The position numbers were made by a program, and so were the translations under genes. Below are positions 42,398 through 51,470 of a stretch of DNA of 64,000 nucleotides, piece by piece. The notes below the pieces were generated by a model. It was not told where the DNA came from, made no database searches, and saw nothing but the letters and a program-made list of their open reading frames with translations. The stretch is from Planctomycetota bacterium. GTDB taxonomy: Bacteria > Planctomycetota > UBA1135 > GCA-002686595. The stretch lies in assembly GCA_016709875.1 (NCBI GenBank), contig JADJLZ010000005.1, positions 124,001 through 188,000 of the forward strand, given 5' to 3'. How positions within the stretch are numbered: the first letter of the stretch is position 1; the number at the start of each line of letters is the position of its first letter.

Positions 42398-43999
42398 ATG
42401 AGCCCCTCCCCCGACCCCGAAATTGCCCGCGAAACGGCGCGCCGCCGCACCTTCGCGATCATCTCGCACCCCGACGCGGGCAAGACCACGCTGACGGAAA
42501 AGCTCCTGCTCTACTCGGGCATGATCCGCACCGCGGGCATGGTCAAGAACCGCAAGGGCAAGCTCGCGACCTCCGACTGGATGGGGATGGAGCAGGAACG
42601 CGGCATCTCGATCACCTCCTCGGCGATGCAGTTTCCCTACAAGGGCAACGTGATCAACGTGCTCGACACGCCGGGGCACCAGGATTTCAGCGAGGACACC
42701 TACCGCACGCTCACCGCGGCCGACTCCGCGATCATGGTGCTCGACGCGGGCAAGGGCGTCGAGACGCAGACGCGCAAGCTCTTCGAGGTCTGCCGGCTGC
42801 GGCGCATCCCCGTGCTGACCTTCATCAACAAGCTCGACTTGCCTGGGCGTGACCCGCTCGATCTCTTGGCCGAGGTCGAGCAGGTGCTCGGCATCCACGC
42901 CAGCCCGCTCAACTGGCCGGTCGGCGCGGGGCGCGAGTTCGCGGGCGTGATCGACCGGCGCACGAGCGAGGTGCTGCTGTTCAAGAAAACCGCCGCGGCG
43001 GGCGCGCAGAAGGCCGAGATCGAGCGGTTGCACATCGACGATCCGCGGCTCACCGAGCGCATCGGCGCGGCGCTGCTCGAAAAGGCGCACCACGATCTCG
43101 AGTTGCTCGAGGTGGCGGGCAATCCTTTCTCGCGCGAGGCGTTCCTGCGCGGCGAGGTGACGCCGGCTTTCTTCGGCTCGGCGCTGACGAACTTCGGCAT
43201 CGAGCCTTTCTACGATGCCTTCGTCGACCTCGCGCCCGCACCCGGCGCGCGGCCTGTGGACCTCGAGGGCGGCGGCGAGAAGCTGCTCGACCCGGTCACG
43301 GAGCCTTTCAGCGCCTTCGTGTTCAAGATCCAGGCGAACATGGACAAGCGGCATCGCGACTGTCTCGCGTTCATGCGCATCTGCTCGGGCAGGTTCGGGC
43401 GCGATCTCGTCGTGCAACACCACCGCCTGGGCAAGCAGATCCGTCTGGCGCGGCCGCACACGATGGTCGCGCAGGAGCGCGCCACGCTCGACGAGGCCTA
43501 CCCCGGCGACGTCGTGGGGCTGATCAGCCGCGACACTTTCCGCATCGGCGACACGATCTCGCTCGATGGCGGTTTCGAGCACAAGCCGCTGCCGCAGTTC
43601 CAGCCCGAAGTCTTCGCGCGCGTTTCGCCGCGCGAGCTCACCAAGCGCAAGTCCTTCGACAAGGGCATGGACCAGCTGATCGCGGAGGGCACCGTGCAGC
43701 GCCTGTGGCCGGAGAACGGAGCGCTCAACGACCCGCTCGTCGCAGCCGTCGGCAAGCTGCAGTTCGAAGTGCTGCAGTACCGCTTGAGTGACGAGTACAA
43801 GGTCGAGACGACGATCTCCGAGCTGCCCTTCGAGTGCAGCGCCTGGCTCGAGGGCGATCCCGAGACGTTCAATGCGCCGACCACTGCGCTGATGACGAAG
43901 GACGCGCGTGGCCGCAACGTCGTGCTCTTCACGAGCATCTGGGACAAGCAGTCGGCGGCCCGCAAGAACCCGGCGCACAAGCTGCTCGACTACGCCTGA
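42398..43999 (+). CDS. prfC: Peptide chain release factor 3 (RF3)
   Basis: 533 residues (E. coli RF3 has 529). A translational GTPase that releases RF1/RF2 from the ribosome. G1 SHPDAGKTTLTEKLLLYSG, the switch I region with the R-G-I-S-I-T-S-S motif (ERGISITSSAMQF), G3 VLDTPGHQDFSEDTYR, and G4 FINKLD are all present. Domain II and III follow, with the RF3-specific KFQVEVLQYRL-like KLQFEVLQYRLSDEYKVE. ATG 42398 is preferred over the upstream frame extension, which lacks family homology. It is followed by a hairpin element. Confidence 0.92.
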   Translation: MSPSPDPEIARETARRRTFAIISHPDAGKTTLTEKLLLYSGMIRTAGMVKNRKGKLATSDWMGMEQERGISITSSAMQFPYKGNVINVLDTPGHQDFSEDTYRTLTAADSAIMVLDAGKGVETQTRKLFEVCRLRRIPVLTFINKLDLPGRDPLDLLAEVEQVLGIHASPLNWPVGAGREFAGVIDRRTSEVLLFKKTAAAGAQKAEIERLHIDDPRLTERIGAALLEKAHHDLELLEVAGNPFSREAFLRGEVTPAFFGSALTNFGIEPFYDAFVDLAPAPGARPVDLEGGGEKLLDPVTEPFSAFVFKIQANMDKRHRDCLAFMRICSGRFGRDLVVQHHRLGKQIRLARPHTMVAQERATLDEAYPGDVVGLISRDTFRIGDTISLDGGFEHKPLPQFQPEVFARVSPRELTKRKSFDKGMDQLIAEGTVQRLWPENGALNDPLVAAVGKLQFEVLQYRLSDEYKVETTISELPFECSAWLEGDPETFNAPTTALMTKDARGRNVVLFTSIWDKQSAARKNPAHKLLDYA

Positions 44000-44061
44000 G
44001 TCGCACCCAGGCGCGAGGGGGCCGCGGTGTGGGGTGCGCTGCTGTGTGGAGCGGACTGCGG

Positions 44062-44167
44062 CGATTGTTGTGTACGGTGCCAGTCCAAAAATCCCACTAA
44101 GGCCCGGCCGACCTTCGGCGGCCGGGCATTAGTGGGATGATTGGACTGGCACCGTACACAACAATCG
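44062..44167. repeat. TACGGTGCC hairpin element, copy 2
   Basis: 106 bp. Left arm 44062-44100 and right arm 44129-44167 pair at 37 of 39 positions; a nested GC-rich hairpin (CCCGGCCG/CGGCCGGG) fills the centre. The arms contain TGTACGGTGCCAGTCC. It lies between the convergent prfC and DEAD-box helicase genes, so it could also serve as a terminator. Confidence 0.85.
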
Positions 44168-44195
44168 GCACGCAGCCCCGCGCGGATCGCGACCC

Positions 44196-45926
44196 TCAGG
44201 ACATCAGGTCGCGCCGCACGGTTACACGGCGGCCGCGGATCTGGGTGTTGCGCAGGGCCTGGATGACGATCTCGGCGAATTCTTCGGGGACTTCGACGAG
44301 GGCGAAGCGGTCGGCGATCTTGATTGCGCCGATGGCCTCGCCGTCGATGCCGGCCTCGTTGGCGATCGCGCCGACGAGATCGCCGGGGCGCAGGGAGTCG
44401 AGACGTCCCGCACCGATGAAGAGGCGCGCGACCTCGAAGCCGTGCGCGCGCGGGCCGCGCTTCTTGGCCTTGCGTTCGTAGCGCTCGTCGACGTTCGCAC
44501 GGCCGACTTGCGAATGCGAGTACTGCTCCTGCTGCGGGGCTGCGAGCGGGAGATCCTGCTCCTGGCCCTTCGCGTCACCCTCCTGGTGGCTGGCGAGGTG
44601 CGCGAGCTTGACCGCGGCTGCCGCGACGTCCATGGGCTCGTGCTCGGTCGAGAGCTCGGTCACGAGCTGGCGGTAGACGTCGAGCTCGCCCGCGAGCAGC
44701 GTCTCGCGCAGGGAGGCGCGCGTGAGCTCGAGGCGCCGGTTGCGCAGGTCGGCGACGGTGGGGATGTTCTCGACGGGGATCTTCTGCTGCGTGGCCTGCT
44801 GGATGTTGCGCAGCAGGCGCTGCTCACGCGGCTCGACGAAGGTGATCGCGACGCCTTCGCGTCCGGCGCGGCCGGTGCGCCCGATGCGGTGGATGTAGGC
44901 CTCCGGCTCGGTCGGCACGTCGAAGTTGACGACGTGTGAGACGTGCTGGATGTCGAGGCCGCGCGCTGCGACGTCGGTCGCGATCAGCAGGTCGGCCTTG
45001 TTGGCGCGGAAGCGTCCCATCACGCGGTCGCGCTGGTCCTGCGCGAAGCCTCCGTGCAGCGCCTCGGCGCGGTAGCCGTGCGCGTTCATCGCCTCGGAGA
45101 GCTCGTCCACTTCCAGGCGCGTGCGGCAGAACACGATCGCCGAGGTGGGCGTCTCCATGTCGAGCACGCGTCCGAGAGCCTCGGGCTTGAACTGGCGCTG
45201 CACGAGGTAGGCGACCTGGCGCACGCGCGGCATCTCGCCCGCCTGCGTGCGCTCGCGCGCGATCGAGATCGTGACCGGATCCTTCAGGTGGCGCTTGGCG
45301 ATGGCCTGGATGCGCGGCGCCATGGTGGCCGAGAAGAGCGCCATCTGGCGCGTCGCGGGCAGGCGCTGGAGGATCGCCTCGAGGTCCTCGGCGAAGCCCA
45401 TGTCGAGCATCTCGTCGGCCTCGTCGAGCACGACCATGCGCGCGCGGTCGAGTTTGAGCGTCTCACGCTGCAGGTGGTCGAGCGCACGCCCCGGCGTCGC
45501 GACGACGACGTGCACGCCGCGATCGAGCACGCGCAACTGCTGGCGGATCGACTGGCCGCCGTAGATCGGCAACACGCTCACCTTGTGCACCCGGCCGTAG
45601 CGGTGGATCGCCTCGGCGACCTGCATCGCCAGTTCGCGCGTGGGCACGAGCACGAGCGCACCCGGGCAGTTCGGCAACGCGCTCTCCTGCGCGACGATCT
45701 GCAGCATCGGCAGCGCGAAGGCGGCGGTCTTGCCCGTTCCGGTCGCCGCCTGCCCGAGCAGGTCGCGACCGGCGAGCAGCGGCGGAATGGACTCGCGCTG
45801 GATCGGCGTGGGCTCTTCGTAGCCGAGCGTCCCGAGCACCTCGAGCAGTTCGGGCAGGAGACCGAGAGCGGCGAAGCCGTTCACGGACGTGGCGGGGGAC
45901 TCGGTCGCGGGAGTTTGTTCGGTCAT
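44196..45926 (-). CDS. DEAD-box ATP-dependent RNA helicase (DeaD/CsdA type)
   Basis: 576 residues. Q-motif YEEPTPIQRESIPP, motif I AATGTGKTAAFALP, Ia VPTRELAMQV, TPGRALDHL, motif II VLDEADEMLDMGF, motif III SATMAPRI, and the second RecA domain with TDVAARGLDIQ and HRIGRTGRAGR are all present. A C-terminal RNA-binding domain (GRLDSLRPGDLVGAIANEAG, IGAIKIADRFALVEVP) is the DbpA-type RRM found in DeaD. This suits cold-adapted or ribosome-assembly roles. It starts at ATG 45926, with CAGACT five nt before the ATG on its strand. It is convergent with prfC across the hairpin. Confidence 0.92.
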   Translation of the reverse strand: MTEQTPATESPATSVNGFAALGLLPELLEVLGTLGYEEPTPIQRESIPPLLAGRDLLGQAATGTGKTAAFALPMLQIVAQESALPNCPGALVLVPTRELAMQVAEAIHRYGRVHKVSVLPIYGGQSIRQQLRVLDRGVHVVVATPGRALDHLQRETLKLDRARMVVLDEADEMLDMGFAEDLEAILQRLPATRQMALFSATMAPRIQAIAKRHLKDPVTISIARERTQAGEMPRVRQVAYLVQRQFKPEALGRVLDMETPTSAIVFCRTRLEVDELSEAMNAHGYRAEALHGGFAQDQRDRVMGRFRANKADLLIATDVAARGLDIQHVSHVVNFDVPTEPEAYIHRIGRTGRAGREGVAITFVEPREQRLLRNIQQATQQKIPVENIPTVADLRNRRLELTRASLRETLLAGELDVYRQLVTELSTEHEPMDVAAAAVKLAHLASHQEGDAKGQEQDLPLAAPQQEQYSHSQVGRANVDERYERKAKKRGPRAHGFEVARLFIGAGRLDSLRPGDLVGAIANEAGIDGEAIGAIKIADRFALVEVPEEFAEIVIQALRNTQIRGRRVTVRRDLMS

Positions 45927-46044
45927 GGGAGAGTCTGCCCTGGTCCAGGCAATTCTCCAGTGTCGCATGCTCGGCGGCAAAGCGCGAACGAGAACCGCCG
46001 CAGGGGTGATGGGAGGCCCCTGCGCGGGCCTGTGAGGTGTTTGC

Positions 46045-47337
46045 TCAGAGCGGGCGCACGAACAGGTTGCGGTAGCGCACCCAGCTCTTGTCCTCGTCAC
46101 TCGCACCGCCGTGGCGCTGCAGCCCGAGGAAACCCGTCGGCGCGCGCTTCTCGAAAGGCGGCTCGCCGCCGACCTCGAGGGTGTTCACGTCGTAGAGCTC
46201 GACACCGTTCAGCTCGGTGCGCAGCCGCGTTCCGAGGTAGCGGATGCGGTAGGTGTTCCACTCGCCGATCGGCTTGAGTGCCTTCGCGCGCGGCGCCACG
46301 GAGCCGTACAAGCTGCCGGTGAATTGCCACTCGTGGAGTTTCGAACTGGTGACGCGTTCCCAGTTGAAGTCGTCGAGCACCTGGATCTCGCAGCCGGAAT
46401 AGGCCGGGTTCGACCCGTCGCGCGCGGCGCGCAGGAACACGCCGCTGTTCGCCATCTCGCTGGTCTGGAACTCGAGGTACAGCTCGAAGTCCTTGAAGTC
46501 CGCCTTCGTCGCGAGCTCGCCGCCGCCGCCCGTGATCAGGATGTTGCCGTCCTGCGCGACCGCACCGGTGGGATCGCCGTGCATCTCCCAGCCATCGAGC
46601 GACTTGCCGTCGAAGAGCGCGCACCAGCCCAGCAGCTTCGCCGCGTCGCTGAGCTCGAGCGCCATCGCGGGGCCGCGGAAACGCGGCTGTGTGTCGAGCG
46701 CTTCGCCCTGGATCGTGATGTTGCGGTACTGGACCTTCGTCTTGGGCGCCATGCCCTGACCGCCGTGCACCTGCAGCCCGATGTGCCCCGCGCGCGCGAA
46801 GAGCTTGGGATCCTCCGGCGCCGTGTAGGCGCAGAGCAGTTCCCCGTTGAGTTTTGTGCGCAGGACCACGCTGCCCTGGCCGAGTTCGTGCTGCGCGAAC
46901 ACGGAGAGCTTGTTCCACTCGCCCTTCTTGAAGTTCTTCCAGCCGTCCGGGTTGTGCTGCAGCCAGCCGTCGGAATAGATGCCGCCCAGCTCGCCGTCCT
47001 TGGGCGTGTCGATCGTCACCTGGTAACCGCGCAGGCCAGGCACCATGTCGAGGAAGATCCCCGAGTCCATCGGCTCCTCGATGCGCACCTCGCACTCGAA
47101 GGTGAAGTCGGAGTACTCGTGCGCGGTGTAGATCAGCCCGCCCTCGCCGTTGGGGCCCTGCCTTCCGGTCAAGGTGCCCTCTTCGATCGTCCAACTCGCG
47201 TTGCCGTCGTAGTGACCGCCGACCGTGACCCAGCCATTGAGCGTCTTTCCGTCGAAGAGCGACTGCACTTCGAGGCTCGCGGGGCGGGACGAACTCGCGC
47301 TGAGCGCGAACAGCAGCAGGGGCACGATCGTCTTCAT
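46045..47337 (-). CDS. Secreted protein with two DUF1080 (3-keto-disaccharide hydrolase) domains
   Basis: 430 residues with a signal peptide (MKTIVPLLLFALSASSS). The first DUF1080 domain, about residues 22-210, has LFDGKTLNGWVTVGGHYDG, IFLDMVPGLRGYQVTI and IGLQVHGGQGM. The second, about 235-430, has ALFDGKSLDGWEMHGDP and NSGVFLRAARDG. DUF1080 members of planctomycetes and Bacteroidetes include hydrolases that cleave 3-keto-glycosides. The tandem copy is less common than single domains. A TAGACT box ends seven nt before ATG 47337. Confidence 0.85.
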   Translation of the reverse strand: MKTIVPLLLFALSASSSRPASLEVQSLFDGKTLNGWVTVGGHYDGNASWTIEEGTLTGRQGPNGEGGLIYTAHEYSDFTFECEVRIEEPMDSGIFLDMVPGLRGYQVTIDTPKDGELGGIYSDGWLQHNPDGWKNFKKGEWNKLSVFAQHELGQGSVVLRTKLNGELLCAYTAPEDPKLFARAGHIGLQVHGGQGMAPKTKVQYRNITIQGEALDTQPRFRGPAMALELSDAAKLLGWCALFDGKSLDGWEMHGDPTGAVAQDGNILITGGGGELATKADFKDFELYLEFQTSEMANSGVFLRAARDGSNPAYSGCEIQVLDDFNWERVTSSKLHEWQFTGSLYGSVAPRAKALKPIGEWNTYRIRYLGTRLRTELNGVELYDVNTLEVGGEPPFEKRAPTGFLGLQRHGGASDEDKSWVRYRNLFVRPL

Positions 47338-47344
47338 GCCCGAC

Positions 47345-47350
47345 AGTCTA
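47345..47350 (-). promoter_or_regulatory. -10-like box before the DUF1080 gene
   Basis: Minus-strand CGCTAGACT, ending 7 nt before ATG 47337, with no Shine-Dalgarno. Confidence 0.5.
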
Positions 47351-47355
47351 GCGAC

Positions 47356-50067
47356 TCACCAGTGCACGACGATGCCGTTCGAGACGTTGAAGCGGCTGCT
47401 GAGCGCGATGGGGCAGAAGGCGGCCTGCACGTCGCGGAAATAGACCTGGTAGTACCGCGTGGCCCCCGGCGCGATCGAGTCGCCCAGCGCGTTCGCGCGC
47501 GCGCGGATCGAGGGCTCACCCGCGATCGGGGCGCTGACGATGCCTCCGACTGCGGTGCGTATGTAAAGACGGCGGAGCACGCCTCCCGTGCAGCGCAATC
47601 CCTCTCCAAAGAGGGTGTGGGGGAGCAGCGCATCGCCCTGCAGGAAGATCGAGAGCGCGCTCGCGACCTGGCCGCTCGAGGTGAGCGCGAGCGTGTCGAG
47701 GCCCGTCTCGCCGCTCCACGCGAGCAGTGCACCCTGCGCGTCGCCCGAGTTCGCGCAGCCGTGCCCCGCGGCGCCCTCGTTCGCGCATGGACAGGGGATC
47801 GCGCTGCCGTCGCCGAAACACAAGCTGCCGATCGGTCCGACGCAGCCGTTCCACTTCGCGATCCCGCGCGAGAGCACGCCGCCGCTGCTCGCGAAGCTGC
47901 CGCCGAGATACAGGTCGGGCCCGGAGCCCTGGCCGTCGTCGAACACACACAGCCCGCTGAGCGTGACCGCGGAGTTGCCGTCTGCGAGTCCGCCCGGGAG
48001 CGCGCTCCACTGCGTGCCGTTCCAGCGCGCGAAGGCGCGCATCTCGCTCCCGCCGGCGTGGGTGAACTGCCCACCGGCGTAGAGTTGCGTGCCCGTGCCA
48101 TCGTCGAAGGCCGCGAGCGCCTGCACGGAACCGTCGGGCCCCTGCGGGACGCTCGACCAGGTCGCGCCGTCCCAGCGCGCGAGCGTGCCCAGCGGACCCT
48201 GCGAGCAGGCCGCGTAGAGCACCGGTCCTGCGCCGTGGTCGCACACGGCGAATTCGTTGGGGATCGAGTCCAGTCCTGTGCCGAGCGCGGACCAGCTCGA
48301 ACCGTTCCACAGCGCCACGTGCTGCGCGGGCAGGCCACCGGCGAGCGTGAAGCTGCCGCCCGCCACCAGCATGGGGCCGGTCCCAAGGTCGAGCGAGCGG
48401 ATCACGTTCGCTCCGGCCGCATGACCCGGATCCGTGAGCCCGCTGCCGAGCGGGGTGAAGTTCGTGCCGTCGAAACGCGCGATACCCGCAGCGAAAACCG
48501 TGTCGAGATGGCTGAAGCTCCCGCCCACGTAGAGCGCTTCGCCGTTGCCGTCGTCGTACGCGCAGAGCGTGCCGAGGAAGGCGCCTTTCGAGCTGAAGAC
48601 GCTCGACCAGTTCGCGCCGTTCCAGCGCCGAAGCTCCGAGCCGCCACCGATCGTCGTGACGTAGATCGGTCGGCTCGCGCCCTCGTGCACACCGACCGGC
48701 GGATCGATCGTGACGCTGATGCCGTTCGCCATCGCGCTCCAGTGCGAACCGTTCCAGCGCGCGATCGAGTTCACCGGGATCCCGCCCGCGCGGCTCAGCA
48801 TGCCCGCCGCGAGCAGCGCGGGGCCCGAACCGTCATCACAGACCGAGAGCTGGTCCGCCGTTCCGAGCAGCGTGTTGTTGCGGAACGGGCCGAAGGACTC
48901 GAAGGCCTGGCCGTTCCAACGCGAGAGACCGTGCGTCCACAGATCCGGCCCGACCCGCGCGCCCGTTCCCAGGCACAGTCGCGCTCCACTGCCGTCGTCG
49001 TGCACGAAGAGCGTCGGCGTCTGCGCAGCATCGCTGATGTCGACCACGTCGGCGCTCCCGACGAGATCCCAGGTGCTCCCGTTCCAGCGCTCGAGCGCGC
49101 CGACGTACCCGAATCGGCCGCCGGCGAACAGTCGCGGCCCCGAGCCGTCGTCGTAGACCGCGAGCGATTCGACGCCCGCTGCGAGTCCGCTCCCGAGCGC
49201 TTGCCAGGCGCCGCCCGCCCAGGCCGCGATGTTCGTCGCGGCCACTCCGCCCGCCGCGCTGAACGAGCCGCCGGCCACCAGCGCCGGACCGGAGCCGTCG
49301 TCGTGCACGCACAGCGTGCGGATCGTGCCCAGGATGCCCGAGGAGAGGGCCTGGTATGCCGAGCCGTCGTAGAGCGCCACGCCGTTTGCCGCGACTGCGC
49401 CGCCGTGCGTGAACATGCCGCCGAGCGCGAGGCGCGGAGCGCCGCCCTCGTCCAAGCTCGCGAGCGCGTAGACCGGCCCGTCGGTGCCAGCGCCGAGCGC
49501 TTCCCAACCCGCCGAAGTGAAGCGCGCGAGGTTCTGCGCGGGGAGGCCGTCGGCGCTCGAGAAATTCCCGGCCACGTACAGCGCGGGGCCAGTTCCCAGA
49601 TCCAACGTGTGGAGTGCGAACGCGATGCCGTTGCCCAGGCCCGCCGAACTGCTGCCAACGGCGCTCCAGGTGACACCGTCGAAGCGCGCGATGCCGGGGC
49701 AGGCGATCGTGCCCGCGCCTGTGCTCACGCTGCTGAAATTCCCGCCGGCGTACAGCGCCGGGCCCGAGCCGTCGTCGAAGAGCGCCAGGCTGGTGACGTT
49801 CCCGTCGAAGTCGCCCGCGGCGCGCTTCCAGTGCGCGCCGTCCCAGCACGCGATCGAACCGGCCGCGAGCTCGTCCACGTGCCGGAACGCGCCGCCGACG
49901 TAGAGCAGCGGCCCCTGGGCGGAGGGCGCGCTCGCGTATGCGAGCACCGCGCCGTCGAAACCCGAGAGCGCGAACTCGTGCGACCACTCGTTGCACTGCG
50001 CGTGCAGCAACGGGGCTGGGAGGAATGCTGCGAAGCAGAAAGCGACGGACAACAAATAGCGGCGCAT
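47356..50067 (-). CDS. Large secreted repeat protein with DDGSGP propeller repeats and a shared C-terminal module
   Basis: 903 residues from ATG 50067 (MRRYLLSVAFCFAAF signal). Most of the protein consists of about a dozen 45-60 residue repeats with the pattern V-x-D-D-G-S-G-P-A-L-(Y/V)-A-G-G-x-F then A-R-(W/F)-(N/D)-G-x-x-W-x-x-(L/V)-G, resembling secreted beta-propeller or delta-60-type repeats. A C-P-C-A-N-E-G-A-A-G-H-G-C linker precedes a C-terminal domain ending in YYQVYFRDVQAAFC, the module also found at the end of the M36-like peptidase at 6219. No catalytic motif seen. Probably a surface or extracellular adhesion or scaffolding protein. Confidence 0.75.
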   Translation of the reverse strand: MRRYLLSVAFCFAAFLPAPLLHAQCNEWSHEFALSGFDGAVLAYASAPSAQGPLLYVGGAFRHVDELAAGSIACWDGAHWKRAAGDFDGNVTSLALFDDGSGPALYAGGNFSSVSTGAGTIACPGIARFDGVTWSAVGSSSAGLGNGIAFALHTLDLGTGPALYVAGNFSSADGLPAQNLARFTSAGWEALGAGTDGPVYALASLDEGGAPRLALGGMFTHGGAVAANGVALYDGSAYQALSSGILGTIRTLCVHDDGSGPALVAGGSFSAAGGVAATNIAAWAGGAWQALGSGLAAGVESLAVYDDGSGPRLFAGGRFGYVGALERWNGSTWDLVGSADVVDISDAAQTPTLFVHDDGSGARLCLGTGARVGPDLWTHGLSRWNGQAFESFGPFRNNTLLGTADQLSVCDDGSGPALLAAGMLSRAGGIPVNSIARWNGSHWSAMANGISVTIDPPVGVHEGASRPIYVTTIGGGSELRRWNGANWSSVFSSKGAFLGTLCAYDDGNGEALYVGGSFSHLDTVFAAGIARFDGTNFTPLGSGLTDPGHAAGANVIRSLDLGTGPMLVAGGSFTLAGGLPAQHVALWNGSSWSALGTGLDSIPNEFAVCDHGAGPVLYAACSQGPLGTLARWDGATWSSVPQGPDGSVQALAAFDDGTGTQLYAGGQFTHAGGSEMRAFARWNGTQWSALPGGLADGNSAVTLSGLCVFDDGQGSGPDLYLGGSFASSGGVLSRGIAKWNGCVGPIGSLCFGDGSAIPCPCANEGAAGHGCANSGDAQGALLAWSGETGLDTLALTSSGQVASALSIFLQGDALLPHTLFGEGLRCTGGVLRRLYIRTAVGGIVSAPIAGEPSIRARANALGDSIAPGATRYYQVYFRDVQAAFCPIALSSRFNVSNGIVVHW

Positions 50068-50092
50068 GAGGGACTCCAGTCGAAGGAGCCCC

Positions 50093-50098
50093 ACTCTA
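50093..50098 (-). promoter_or_regulatory. -10-like box before the repeat-protein gene
   Basis: Minus-strand TAGAGT, 25 nt before ATG 50067, with a possible ribosome-binding GGAG in the leader. A leadered example of the same box. Confidence 0.3.
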
Positions 50099-50112
50099 GC
50101 CCCGCGGGTGCG

Positions 50113-51336
50113 CTAGGCGGCGTCGTTTGTGCGAGCACCCGCGGGAGTGCGCGCTTCGCGGCAGGCCTCGATCCAGTGCGGCACGCGCCGCGCGAGGCCG
50201 AGGCGTTCCAGGTACTCCCAGTCCAGGCCCGGGAGCTCGCCGCCCGGCGCATCCAGATCGGCGTGCGCGATCGAATTGGCCGCGTGCAGGGCGCACAGCA
50301 GGCTGAAGTCCTGTTCCCGGCACTGCGCGGGGGTGTGGTGGAAGCAGACCGCTTCCATGACAGTCGAGGGCATGCCCCATTCGCACAGGAGGTAGGCGCC
50401 CAGGCCCGCGTGCGAAGCGCCGAAGAGCCGGCGCTCGGTCTCGGTCGGGTCGAGCCCGTCGCGCTCGGAGAGCAACAGCGCCGCGCGCAGGCGTTTGGCG
50501 CGGTTGTTGGCCAGCACGAGCTTGCCGCAGTCGTGCATCATCCCGGCCAGGAAACCCTCTTCGAGCACCTTCTTGTCGCAGCGTTCGGCGGCCAGGATCG
50601 CGCGCGTGAAGGCGGCCACCTCCATGCTGTGCTCCCAGGTCTGGGCGACCGAGAACTCCGCGATGTCGCTCGCTTCGAATTGCGAGAAGACCCCCACCGA
50701 GAGCACCATCGAGCGCAGCGTGTCGAGGCCCAGGAAGGTCGCGGCCTGGCCAGGGCTGGTGATCTTCTCGCGCAGGCCGAAGACGGCCGAGTTGACGATC
50801 TGCAGCACGCGCGCGGTCATCCCGATGTCGCGCGCGATGATCTCACCCAGGCTCTCGATCGTGCTGTTGGGGTCCTTCATCGCCTCGATCAGCGAAAGGT
50901 ACAGGCCCGGCATGCTCGGGAGCGTCTTCATGTGCCCCACCAGATGCATCAGGCGCTCGGAGTTGAGCACATCGTGCAGGGCCGCCGCGCGCAGCAGCGC
51001 GTTGAGCAGGGCATTCTGCGAGAGGCCGCGCGGCAGGCTTTCGTGCGCCTCGCCGGCGTAGCGTGCGGCGAGCTCGCGCTGGCGCGGCTCCGAGAGCAGG
51101 ACGCGCACACTGCGCGGGTGCAGCTGGCGGACGGTCGAGAGCAACTCGCCGCCGTTGGTCTCGGGCAGGCCGAGTTCGGCCACGACGATGTCGCAGGGCA
51201 CGCTCTCGAGCGAAGCGAGCGCAGCATCGGCGCTCGCCGCGAAACGCGCCTCGAAACCCTGGTCGAGCCCGCTGAAGAGCTGCGCCATCGCCACGGAGAG
51301 CTTGGGATCGGTGTCGACGAACAGGATCTTCTTCAT
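50113..51336 (-). CDS. HDOD regulator with a degenerate receiver domain
   Basis: 407 residues from ATG 51336 (MKKILFVDTDPKLSV). Residues 1-120 have the receiver fold, but the phosphoacceptor position is Glu 54 (CDIVVAELGLP) rather than Asp, and the usual Lys near residue 104 appears as Arg (ESLPRGL). The HDOD domain follows, with LPSMPGLYLSLIEAM, ARDIGMTARVLQIVNSAVFG and MHDCGKLVLANN. HDOD proteins act in signalling without the metal-dependent HD-GYP hydrolase activity. The Glu may mimic a permanently phosphorylated state. No partner kinase is adjacent. Confidence 0.8.
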   Translation of the reverse strand: MKKILFVDTDPKLSVAMAQLFSGLDQGFEARFAASADAALASLESVPCDIVVAELGLPETNGGELLSTVRQLHPRSVRVLLSEPRQRELAARYAGEAHESLPRGLSQNALLNALLRAAALHDVLNSERLMHLVGHMKTLPSMPGLYLSLIEAMKDPNSTIESLGEIIARDIGMTARVLQIVNSAVFGLREKITSPGQAATFLGLDTLRSMVLSVGVFSQFEASDIAEFSVAQTWEHSMEVAAFTRAILAAERCDKKVLEEGFLAGMMHDCGKLVLANNRAKRLRAALLLSERDGLDPTETERRLFGASHAGLGAYLLCEWGMPSTVMEAVCFHHTPAQCREQDFSLLCALHAANSIAHADLDAPGGELPGLDWEYLERLGLARRVPHWIEACREARTPAGARTNDAA

Positions 51337-51470
51337 GGAGGCAGCGCCGGCGGGCCACCAGGCCGCAGGGTTCCTCCTTCTCGGCGGAAGGACTGCTCGT
51401 CGTGGAGGAAAAAGCTTCCTCCGCATGGTAGGGATGCAGGGCGCGGCCACGCAGGGTCGCGCGACCCGCC

